64,000 nt of DNA from an uncultured Flavobacteriales bacterium (GTDB lineage: Bacteria; Bacteroidota; Bacteroidia; Flavobacteriales_E; Vicingaceae), in NCBI GenBank assembly GCA_937901255.1, contig CALCHN010000048.1, positions 4,657 to 68,656 on the forward strand, given 5' to 3'. Each line of letters starts with the position of its first letter. Within the stretch, counting starts at the first letter, position 1. A program made the translations under genes and the position numbers. The notes beneath the pieces are model-generated. The model had not been told where the DNA came from and did not search any database. It saw only the letters and a list, made by a program, of their open reading frames with translations. Below, in pieces: positions 17,006 through 23,996 of this stretch.

Positions 17006-17037
17006 TTTGGTCACCCAAATTATTAGGAGTAACTTTG
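17006..17037 (+). promoter_or_regulatory. Bacteroidota-type promoter for the FKBP gene
   Basis: TTTG at 17006-17009 is followed after 20 bases by TAACTTTG at 17030-17037, matching the TTTG-N19-21-TAnnTTTG consensus in full. The start codon is 25 bases downstream. Confidence 0.75.
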
Positions 17038-17061
17038 TATAAATCAAAAAAATAAAATTTA

Positions 17062-17538
17062 ATGAGTACAAACAAAGTAATTGCAGTTTCTTATAACTTA
17101 TATAAAGGTACTGCTGAAGGCGAGTTAATCGAATCGACAGAAGGTAAAGAACCTTTAAAATTTTTATCGGGTGTAGGTCAAATGATTCCTGATTTTGAAA
17201 ATAATATTGTTAACTTAAAAGAAGGCGATGAGTTTTCTTTCGGAATAAAAGCCGAAAAAGCTTATGGCTCAAGAACTGATGAAGCTATTATTGAATTACC
17301 TCAAGATATCTTTAAAAAAGACGGACAATTAGTTCCTGAAGTAGTTGTAGATAATGTTTTACCTCTACAAGATCAAAACGGAAATGTAGTTCCTGCAAAA
17401 GTAGTATCTATTAATGATGCCACTATTACAGTAGATGTTAACCATCCATTGGCAGACCAAGATTTACATTTTACAGGTAAAGTAATTGAAACAAGAGCTG
17501 CTACTGCAGAAGAGCTTGACCACGGACACGCTCACTAA
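17062..17538 (+). CDS. FKBP-type peptidyl-prolyl isomerase (SlyD-like)
   Basis: This 158-residue cytoplasmic isomerase/chaperone has the split FKBP fold with an inserted flap domain. Visible are G-V-G-Q-M-I-P-D-F-E, L-K-E-G-D-E-F-S-F, the A-Y-G motif at about 73-75, and N-H-P-L-A-D-Q-D-L-H-F, all typical of SlyD-type proteins. The C-terminus ends in H-G-H-A-H, a short relic of the metal-binding tail of SlyD. It has its own consensus promoter and a bidirectional terminator, so it is probably monocistronic. Confidence 0.93.
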   Translation: MSTNKVIAVSYNLYKGTAEGELIESTEGKEPLKFLSGVGQMIPDFENNIVNLKEGDEFSFGIKAEKAYGSRTDEAIIELPQDIFKKDGQLVPEVVVDNVLPLQDQNGNVVPAKVVSINDATITVDVNHPLADQDLHFTGKVIETRAATAEELDHGHAH

Positions 17539-17560
17539 TTTCAACGAAACCAATAAAAAA

Positions 17561-17587
17561 AGCAGCTAAAATTTAGCTGCTTTTTTT
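17561..17587. terminator. Bidirectional intrinsic terminator between FKBP and ATPase genes
   Basis: The perfect palindrome AGCAGCTAAA/TTTAGCTGCT is flanked by seven or more A on the left and seven T on the right. It lies between two convergent genes, serving FKBP on the plus strand and the ATPase (stop at 17632) on the minus strand. Confidence 0.85.
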
Positions 17588-17631
17588 GTTGTCCTTTTTA
17601 ACCACTCTTCCATTTATCTATTTCTAATAAC

Positions 17632-18822
17632 CTAAGTAGGTTTATGTTTTTTTCTAATCATTTCAATATCATCATAACTTCTAAGTATATATTTTTCTTT
17701 TGCTTTAAAGTTATCAAATAGCATTTGTTGTTTTTGGCTTAAAGCTTCGTTATGAAATTTACATTCCATTAACACTTTATTTTGAGATATAAAATCCAAT
17801 TCGGTAGAATTCTCATAAATATAGCTTAAATTCAAGTATTTTAATCGAAGATAGGCGTAGTTTTCAAACAATGCACCCCAATCTCGTTCACCAGTATAAA
17901 AAGTTCTTATTCCTGTATCACAACAATATATTTTTTTAGGCGAAACCAATTGCTCGTTGAGTTTCCCAAACCTTGTAACTGGATTAACAATAAAAGTATC
18001 GCAAAACATATCAAAATAACGCTTAGAAGTTTCCGTTGAAACACCTAATACTTTAGCAACTTTATTTATACTCATAGTTTTACCACTTCGTTCCATCAGC
18101 AATAAAAAATAATCTTTTAGCTGTTTTATTTGTCGTATTCCATTCACGGCAGCAATATCCTTATAAATAATGTTATCCATCAATTCATTAATGTAAACAG
18201 CATCATTAGTTAATACATATTCAGGAATTCCACCTGTTAATAAATAGTCTTTAAAGTAAGTTTCTTTTAAATGCTCATCTGCTTTAGTTATAACAATATT
18301 TTTAAAATTCAAATACATTTCAAAGCTTAAAGGTAAAACTTCAAGAGTAATACTTCTGCCAGTTAAATGACCTTTTTGTTTTTGCAACAAAGAAGCACTT
18401 GATGAAGATGCTAAAATTTTTGAATTTCCTTTATCATAAAGGTTTTTAAGTTGCAATTCATACTCATCAACAAATGTTATTTCATCTAAAAACAAATACA
18501 CCTGCTCTTCATTTTTAATTTTATGAATAATTTTAAAACTTTCAACAATGTCTATAATTGATTTTCCAATAAAAAGGAAATCATCCATACTCACATATAA
18601 AATATGAAGTGGGTTTATTTTTTTTTCATTAATTAAATATTTAATACAAAGTTTCATTAAGCTAGTTTTACCTATTCTGCGTAAACCAGTTAAAAAAACA
18701 ACTTGTTTATTTATAATGTTTGGTAAAATAAAATCAAAACTTTCAGTTCTATCTAATAACCCATCTAAAATAGTAGTGTTATTTTCCCACCAAGGATTAT
18801 ATCTATATAACTCTTTTTCCAT
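17632..18822 (-). CDS. AAA-type ATPase with DUF4143-like C-terminus
   Basis: This 396-residue protein has a P-loop at about 46-53 (G-L-R-R-I-G-K-T) and a Walker B segment near 115 (V-Y-L-F-L-D-E-I). A winged-helix-like region with S-I-N-K-V-A-K-V-L-G-V-S follows, then a nuclease-fold-like end (L-D-F-I-S-Q-N, then L-M-E-C-K-F). This is the archaeal-type ATPase/DUF4143 layout, common in bacteria and of unclear role. The ATG at 18822 is preferred to that at 18840 because the promoter -7 element at 18844-18851 places the RNA start near 18840. The promoter overlaps a 12-bp-arm palindrome, suggesting repression. Confidence 0.85.
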   Translation of the reverse strand: MEKELYRYNPWWENNTTILDGLLDRTESFDFILPNIINKQVVFLTGLRRIGKTSLMKLCIKYLINEKKINPLHILYVSMDDFLFIGKSIIDIVESFKIIHKIKNEEQVYLFLDEITFVDEYELQLKNLYDKGNSKILASSSSASLLQKQKGHLTGRSITLEVLPLSFEMYLNFKNIVITKADEHLKETYFKDYLLTGGIPEYVLTNDAVYINELMDNIIYKDIAAVNGIRQIKQLKDYFLLLMERSGKTMSINKVAKVLGVSTETSKRYFDMFCDTFIVNPVTRFGKLNEQLVSPKKIYCCDTGIRTFYTGERDWGALFENYAYLRLKYLNLSYIYENSTELDFISQNKVLMECKFHNEALSQKQQMLFDNFKAKEKYILRSYDDIEMIRKKHKPT

Positions 18823-18843
18823 AATTATTACATTAATCATTTA

Positions 18844-18875
18844 CAAAAATACAAAAAGCATTTGTTTGTAACAAA
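18844..18875 (-). promoter_or_regulatory. Promoter of the DUF4143-type ATPase gene
   Basis: On the minus strand, TTTG is followed after 20 bases by TATTTTTG (plus-strand 18844-18851), a full match to the Bacteroidota consensus. The palindrome at 18855-18881 covers the -33 element and most of the spacer. Confidence 0.65.
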
Positions 18876-18881
18876 TGCTTT
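18855..18881. promoter_or_regulatory. 12-bp-arm palindrome overlapping the ATPase promoter (putative operator)
   Basis: AAAGCATTTGTT and AACAAATGCTTT are perfect inverted arms around a TGT centre. A second palindrome, TTGTTTG-TTG-CAAACAA, lies ten bases further upstream at 18891-18907 and shares the TTTGTT core. Two related palindromes over a promoter suggest cooperative repressor binding. The regulator is unknown. Confidence 0.5.
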
Positions 18882-18890
18882 CTTACTTTA

Positions 18891-18907
18891 TTGTTTGTTG
18901 CAAACAA
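18891..18907. promoter_or_regulatory. Second palindrome upstream of the ATPase promoter
   Basis: TTGTTTG and CAAACAA form perfect 7-base arms around TTG. They share the TTTGTT/AACAAA core with the larger palindrome at 18855-18881 and lie on the upstream side of the -33 element. Confidence 0.45.
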
Positions 18908-18999
18908 ATGATTTTTGTGTGTTTATTATATAAAATTGGAGGGGTTACGTTGTAAATAAGATAGTTACTTATTGGTGAATCTTATTTAAAAAGGTTTTA

Positions 19000-19866
19000 T
19001 TATTTCAATGGGTCATTCCAGTTTTTATCTTTAGCCGATTTATCGAGTTGGATTTTCACATCTTTTTCATAAACCCATTTATTTTTATCGAGAGTTAACG
19101 CATCAAAAGTATCTAATGCAGGACCATAATATTCGTAAATTCCTTTCACCCTTGAACTAGACGGAACCAAAAAATCGAAAATAATCTGCTGTTGTTTTGG
19201 ATGGTATTTCAACGACATGCTTGCATTTTTTGAATATTCGAAAATTACCCTACGTTGAGTTCTTTTTTCCATCTTAAAAATAGGAGCTCCCAACTTAATA
19301 TTGCCTTTACTATCTACCACAATTACATCTATCACTTTTTTGTTGGTCATTAAATTATTTCCATCCCAACCTAAAACGGTATAGTAGTCCTCCCCTATTT
19401 TCTTATCATGAATAATTTCATAATACAAAGCTCCAAACCATGTATTTGCTGTAAATGTTTTGGATTCTAGTTTCTCTAATTCCGAAGATTTATCTATTAA
19501 CTCGGTAACTATTACTTTATCATCGGCTGTTTTAAACTGCGTAAAGGCAAAATAAGTATAAGTACCATCTGTATGCGGTAAAGTCCAATTATAAATTTTT
19601 AATTGATGGGCTTTTAACACACTAATTTTATCTACTTTACTGAAATCAACATCAAACGAAGCATTGTTGGCTAGCACTTCTTCTAAAACAGCTTTAAATT
19701 TGGTATTAGCTGCTGCTTTTTGTTCGTCCGTACTACTTTCTATAATTGCTTTACCATATTTATTTAGCGAATCTATTTCACTGCTAAATAAGCCGGGCAA
19801 TTCTTGTGCTACTCCTAAAAACGGAAGTAATACAATTAGTAAAGTAAGTTTAATGTTATTTATCAT
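19000..19866 (-). CDS. Secreted conserved protein of unknown function
   Basis: This 288-residue protein has a 20-residue signal peptide (L-L-I-V-L-L-P-F-L-G-V-A-Q). The mature part begins E-L-P-G-L-F and shows alternating strands, including Y-N-W-T-L-P-H-T-D-G-T-Y, W-F-G-A-L-Y-Y-E-I and Y-Y-T-V-L-G-W-D-G-N-N. No cysteines, TPRs or sorting signal stand out. I recall similar hypothetical proteins in Bacteroidota but no function. It is probably periplasmic. It sits between the ATPase and ferredoxin genes on the same strand and is separated from ferredoxin by a terminator. Confidence 0.75.
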   Translation of the reverse strand: MINNIKLTLLIVLLPFLGVAQELPGLFSSEIDSLNKYGKAIIESSTDEQKAAANTKFKAVLEEVLANNASFDVDFSKVDKISVLKAHQLKIYNWTLPHTDGTYTYFAFTQFKTADDKVIVTELIDKSSELEKLESKTFTANTWFGALYYEIIHDKKIGEDYYTVLGWDGNNLMTNKKVIDVIVVDSKGNIKLGAPIFKMEKRTQRRVIFEYSKNASMSLKYHPKQQQIIFDFLVPSSSRVKGIYEYYGPALDTFDALTLDKNKWVYEKDVKIQLDKSAKDKNWNDPLK

Positions 19867-19878
19867 GATATAAAATTA

Positions 19879-19916
19879 AAAAACCGTGCATAATTTCTCA
19901 ACTATACACGGTTTTT
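19879..19916 (-). terminator. Intrinsic terminator after ferredoxin gene
   Basis: A perfect 10-bp stem, AAAAACCGTG/CACGGTTTTT, lies 28 bases past the ferredoxin stop on the minus strand and is followed by T. Confidence 0.8.
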
Positions 19917-19944
19917 ATTTACCAATATTGTTCCACTTACAATT

Positions 19945-20292
19945 TTATAAGTGTAATCTGTCTTTTTTTGCTAATAATTCCTCTTCCGTTTCTCTAACAT
20001 CTTCATCATCCACACAACAATCAACCGGACAAACTGCCGCACATTGAGGCTCATCATGGAAACCTTTGCACTCTGTACATTTATCAGGTACAATGTAGTA
20101 AAAATCTAAACTAATTGGTTCCTGAGCTTCATCAGCATTAACAGAACTTCCGTTCATTAGTGTATAATCACCTTTCACTTCAGTTCCATCACTTACTCTC
20201 CACTCATCACCACCTTCATAAATTGCATTGTTAGGGCATTCTGGTTCGCAAGCCCCACAATTAATACATTCGTCTGTTATTATAATTGCCAT
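19945..20292 (-). CDS. 2[4Fe-4S] ferredoxin
   Basis: This 115-residue cytoplasmic electron carrier has an N-terminal cluster motif C-I-N-C-G-A-C-E-P-E-C-P (residues 9-20). The second cluster, C-T-E-C-x8-C-x3-C-P, lies at about 76-93, in the Allochromatium-type arrangement with an insertion between the cysteines. The acidic insert between the clusters is typical of Bacteroidota homologues. It is divergent from the LuxC-like reductase gene, with 53 bases between the ATGs. A TATATTTG -7 element lies on the minus strand at 20327-20334. It could supply electrons to an unidentified reductase. Confidence 0.93.
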   Translation of the reverse strand: MAIIITDECINCGACEPECPNNAIYEGGDEWRVSDGTEVKGDYTLMNGSSVNADEAQEPISLDFYYIVPDKCTECKGFHDEPQCAAVCPVDCCVDDEDVRETEEELLAKKDRLHL

Positions 20293-20326
20293 TTGTTATC
20301 AATTTTTATGTTCGTAATTTCGCATG

Positions 20327-20334
20327 CAAATATA
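20327..20334 (-). promoter_or_regulatory. -7 promoter element of the ferredoxin gene
   Basis: TATATTTG on the minus strand matches TAnnTTTG and lies about 35 bases before the ferredoxin ATG, inside the divergent spacer. Confidence 0.5.
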
Positions 20335-20345
20335 CAGAAACTTAA

Positions 20346-21410
20346 ATGAATTTAGATACTAGAATAACTGCTTTTATTGTTTTGGGGAAATTCCTCAAGC
20401 AGTTTCATTCAAAAGAAAAAACCTCAGAAAATCAATCGCTTAACGAATTATTTTATGATGATTTTAATGATTTAATTTTAAGACAGAAGAGTTTAAATGG
20501 CTGGTTTACAGAAGAAAATGTTAGAAATGCTATTGGCGAAATTGCTGCTATGCTTAAGGCAGATGAATTAAAAAAATGGCTTGCTACCTACTCCATTTCT
20601 GAGGAAAAAACTAAGAAAATTGGAGTTATAATGGCAGGAAATATTCCTTTGGTGGGTTTTCACGATTTTTTAAGTGTACTAATTTCCGGAAATGTTTTTA
20701 TCGGGAAATGTGCTTCATCAGACAATACCTTAATTAAAAAAATTGCGGATATTTTAATACACATCAATCCGAAATTTAAAGAGCGAATAATTTTTACAGA
20801 ACAGTTTAATAAAAATACACCTGCTGATGCTTTCATTGCTACAGGAAGTAATAATTCTGCTCGTTATTTTGAATACTATTTTGGGAAATATCCATCTATT
20901 ATTAGAAAAAACAGAAATAGTGTTGCCATAATTAACGGTAAGGAAAGCAAAGAAGAATTAGCTGAATTAGGGAAAGATATTTTTAATTATTTTGGATTGG
21001 GTTGCAGAAATGTTTCTAAGCTGTACGTTCCTAAAAATTATGATTTCACTCCATTTTTTGAAGCTATTTTTGACTTTCAGGAAGTGGTAAACAATAACAA
21101 ATACGCCAATAATTACGATTACCACAAAGCCATCTATTTACTGAATAGCGAACAACTTTTAGACAATAATTTTGTACTACTTAAAGAAGACAATAGTTTA
21201 AGCTCACCTGTTGGTGTGATTTTTTACGAACAATATGATTCAGTAGCCCAATTAGAAAAAGAAATACAAGCTAAATTAGAAGAAATACAATGTGTGGTTA
21301 GTCAAACAAAATTTACTTTTGAAACGGTTAATTTTGGAGCAGCTCAATCACCTCAACTATGCGATTATGCTGATGGTGTTGACACTATGGCTTTTTTAAA
21401 TCAATTATAA
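20346..21410 (+). CDS. LuxC-like acyl-CoA reductase
   Basis: This 354-residue protein of the aldehyde dehydrogenase superfamily has the LuxC-type fold. Its nucleotide-binding start reads I-M-A-G-N-I-P-L-V-G-F-H-D (95-107), A-T-G-S-N-N-S-A-R-Y lies near 165, and the likely catalytic Cys220 is in F-G-L-G-C-R-N-V-S. LuxC relatives reduce acyl-CoA to fatty aldehyde using NADPH. No LuxD, LuxE or luciferase genes are nearby, so a lipid or aldehyde role unrelated to light is likely. It is divergent from ferredoxin and 18 bases before rlmD. Confidence 0.85.
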   Translation: MNLDTRITAFIVLGKFLKQFHSKEKTSENQSLNELFYDDFNDLILRQKSLNGWFTEENVRNAIGEIAAMLKADELKKWLATYSISEEKTKKIGVIMAGNIPLVGFHDFLSVLISGNVFIGKCASSDNTLIKKIADILIHINPKFKERIIFTEQFNKNTPADAFIATGSNNSARYFEYYFGKYPSIIRKNRNSVAIINGKESKEELAELGKDIFNYFGLGCRNVSKLYVPKNYDFTPFFEAIFDFQEVVNNNKYANNYDYHKAIYLLNSEQLLDNNFVLLKEDNSLSSPVGVIFYEQYDSVAQLEKEIQAKLEEIQCVVSQTKFTFETVNFGAAQSPQLCDYADGVDTMAFLNQL

Positions 21411-21428
21411 CTATTACAAAAAAATATA

Positions 21429-22862
21429 ATGGAAAGTATTAAAAGAAATCAAATAATTGATTTAGAAATAACTGCGGTAGCTTTTGGCGGTAAAGGAATT
21501 GCTAAAATAGCTACAGAAAAAGGCGATTACGTGTTGTTTGTTCCCAACACCATTAAAGGACAAAAAGTACGTGCACGTGTGGTAAAAAGAAAAAGCAGTT
21601 TTGCAGAGTGTAAATTGGTTGAAGTTTTAGAAAAATCCCCTGATGAAGTTACCCTCCCTTATCAGGCTATTTCTGGAGCTCCTTACGCAACCTTGCCAAT
21701 TGAAATTCAACACCAAAACAAGCAAGAACAAGTTTTTGACATTTATAAGAAACTAGCCAAACTACCAAATGTAGAAGAGTTATTTGATGAATATATTGGC
21801 TCGCCAGAAAATTGGCATTACCGAAACAAAATGGAATACTCTTTTAGTGCCATTGGTTTTGATGTAGAAAAACAAGAAGAATTTGACGGTTTTGCTTTAG
21901 GTTTCAAGAAAAGAGGTACTTGGTGGATAGTTGAAAATTTAGAAAAAGACAGCGGACTTTTTGATGCTGAATTTGAAAATAAACTTAGAGAAATTCGATT
22001 GTTTTGCGAAAAATCGGGTTTACCGGCTTGGCATCCACCTAAAAAAGAAGGTTTTTTTAGGTTTTTAGTCGTACGAAAAAGTTACCAAACAGGTAAATTA
22101 CTCATTAAGCTTGTTACTTCTAGCAATGGCTTAGATAAGTTTGATTTTGAAGGTTTTGTAGCGTTGTTGAATCAACTTTTCCCTGATAGAATTGAAGGAA
22201 TTATACATACTACTAATGATGATATTGGTGATAATGCTCAATCTCGTTTAGGTGTTGAAACTGTACTTTATGGTAATAGTGTAATTTCAGAAACTTTATT
22301 AGGATTGTCTTTTGAAGTAAGTATGCAAAGTTTTTTCCAAACCAACCCAAAATGTGCCGAATTACTTTACCAAAAAGCAGTAAGTTACGCTGTAGAAGGT
22401 AAAGCTGATTTTAAAGATAAAACCATTATGGATTTATTTTGCGGAACAGGAACTATTGGACAAATTATGGCAGCTAAAACCAACGCTAAAGTAATAGGTG
22501 TTGATATTGTTGCCGAAGCCATTGAAAATGCCAAGGAAAATGCTGCTAAAAACAACGTAAGCAATGTTTCTTTTTATGCTGCCGATGTCAATAAATTTTT
22601 ATTTGATTACCCAGAATACGCAGGAAAAATAGACACCATCATTTTAGATCCACCAAGAGCAGGAATTGCTAAAAAAGCCTTACAAAAAGTATTAGAATTA
22701 GGAGCAAACCGCATCGTTTATGTAAGCTGCAATCCTGCTACACAAGCCAGAGATATTTTAGAAATTAAAGAAAAAGGCTATGAATTAAAAAAATTCAGCT
22801 TAGTAGATCAATTTCCGCATACTGCTCATATAGAGTCTGTGGCGTTGTTTAGTTTGGATTAA
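21429..22862 (+). CDS. rlmD: 23S rRNA (uracil-5-)-methyltransferase, RlmD/RumA family
   Basis: This 477-residue SAM-dependent RNA methyltransferase has an N-terminal TRAM domain (1-65; A-F-G-G-K-G-I-A, V-P-N-T-I-K-G-Q). The SAM-binding motif is D-L-F-C-G-T-G-T-I-G (about 337-346), and the catalytic cysteine motif V-S-C-N-P-A-T lies near 434. Where RlmD normally carries four Fe-S cysteines after the TRAM domain, this protein reads Y-Q-A-I-S-G-A-P-Y-A-T-L, with none. The cluster is therefore absent, and the exact target uridine cannot be assigned from sequence alone. It follows the LuxC-like gene closely. Confidence 0.88.
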   Translation: MESIKRNQIIDLEITAVAFGGKGIAKIATEKGDYVLFVPNTIKGQKVRARVVKRKSSFAECKLVEVLEKSPDEVTLPYQAISGAPYATLPIEIQHQNKQEQVFDIYKKLAKLPNVEELFDEYIGSPENWHYRNKMEYSFSAIGFDVEKQEEFDGFALGFKKRGTWWIVENLEKDSGLFDAEFENKLREIRLFCEKSGLPAWHPPKKEGFFRFLVVRKSYQTGKLLIKLVTSSNGLDKFDFEGFVALLNQLFPDRIEGIIHTTNDDIGDNAQSRLGVETVLYGNSVISETLLGLSFEVSMQSFFQTNPKCAELLYQKAVSYAVEGKADFKDKTIMDLFCGTGTIGQIMAAKTNAKVIGVDIVAEAIENAKENAAKNNVSNVSFYAADVNKFLFDYPEYAGKIDTIILDPPRAGIAKKALQKVLELGANRIVYVSCNPATQARDILEIKEKGYELKKFSLVDQFPHTAHIESVALFSLD

Positions 22863-22872
22863 TTACATTGTT

Positions 22873-23991
22873 TTAAGTACTTTTTTTCTTTTTGTTTCTT
22901 CCATACCAGATAAAAAAACCGGTAATGGGCAATGAAGCAATAACTAAACTAAACAGAAAAGCGATTATCTTTCCCGGTAAACCCAAAATAGCTCCAACAT
23001 GTATATCATAATTCATTCGGAGAAATTTAGCAGCAAAGGTGGCTTTATCTATTCTGTTCCAAACATGGGTTACAGGTAATTCTTCTAAGGTGTGTTGATC
23101 AAAGTACCTGAAATCTGTTTTCCAGTAAGTGCTTGCGTCAGGGTTAGCATTAGCTGCTATGGCATCTATATTATTTTCGGGAGGATGAACTTCTATCCAA
23201 TCGGCATCGGGATATTCTTTCTCCATCATTAACCAAACCTGGTCTATTGGAGCTAAATTATGCTCATAAATACTTGTTGTGTCTGAAACAGGATTGTAGT
23301 ATTCTACAAACTGCTCTCCACCCGATAAGGTATAAAAAACGCCCTGTTTAAACCATTGAAAACCAAAAATTAATCCTGTAAAAGCAAAAATAAATGCTAC
23401 AATCCACACGTAAAATCCCATCACATTATGTAAATCATAATTTTTTCTTCGCCACCTTACATTTTTCCATTTAATGGAAAAGCGTTGTTTTCTTCCATTT
23501 TTATTTTTTGGCCACCATAAAATTAACCCTGTAATTATCATGATTAAAAAAACTAATGTTGCAGAAGCGACAACCGTTTGACCAATATCTTCCGGCAACC
23601 AAAGGTAAAAATGACCATCTAAAATAAAATGGAAAAATCCTTCTTCCATGTTTTTTACTTTTAGCACTTCGCCCGAATATGGATTAACGTAAACGTAATA
23701 GTAATACTCGTCTCTACTGTAATAAACGGCTACCGATGACTGCCCATTTTTATAGTGCATTACTGCATGTAAATGTTTATTTGGCAATGCACTATCAGCA
23801 ACAGCTTGAATTTCTGATGGTAATAAAAACGGCTGGTCTTGTTTTTCTACAAACCGATAAGGTTGGGTTGCATTTTGAATTTCTTCCTGAAAAGCATAGA
23901 TACAACCCGTTATAGCAATAATAAAAACTATAAGCCCGGACGAAAGTCCGAGCCATAGATGAAGCTTTCCAATAGTTTTTTTAAAAGTCAT
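22873..23991 (-). CDS. PepSY-associated membrane protein
   Basis: This 372-residue protein has four main membrane helices (about 13-35, 138-160, 190-215 and 340-362). The K-L-H-L-W-L-G-L motif at the N-terminus and W-W-P-K-N after helix 2 are typical of PepSY-associated TM proteins, which accompany siderophore receptors. They are thought to act as inner-membrane reductases or to help strip iron from siderophores. The gene starts 5 bases after the TonB-dependent receptor stop, so the two form an operon under the Fur-like palindrome at 26405-26421. Confidence 0.88.
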   Translation of the reverse strand: MTFKKTIGKLHLWLGLSSGLIVFIIAITGCIYAFQEEIQNATQPYRFVEKQDQPFLLPSEIQAVADSALPNKHLHAVMHYKNGQSSVAVYYSRDEYYYYVYVNPYSGEVLKVKNMEEGFFHFILDGHFYLWLPEDIGQTVVASATLVFLIMIITGLILWWPKNKNGRKQRFSIKWKNVRWRRKNYDLHNVMGFYVWIVAFIFAFTGLIFGFQWFKQGVFYTLSGGEQFVEYYNPVSDTTSIYEHNLAPIDQVWLMMEKEYPDADWIEVHPPENNIDAIAANANPDASTYWKTDFRYFDQHTLEELPVTHVWNRIDKATFAAKFLRMNYDIHVGAILGLPGKIIAFLFSLVIASLPITGFFIWYGRNKKKKST

Positions 23992-23996
23992 TATGT

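Noticed and set aside
18823..18840. Start of the ATPase at ATG 18840
   Set aside because: The promoter -7 element at 18844-18851 would put the RNA start at or inside this codon. ATG 18822 gives a normal short leader.
20346..21410. Bioluminescence gene cluster
   Set aside because: Only a LuxC-like reductase is present. There is no luciferase, LuxD or LuxE, and the neighbours are ferredoxin and an RNA methyltransferase.
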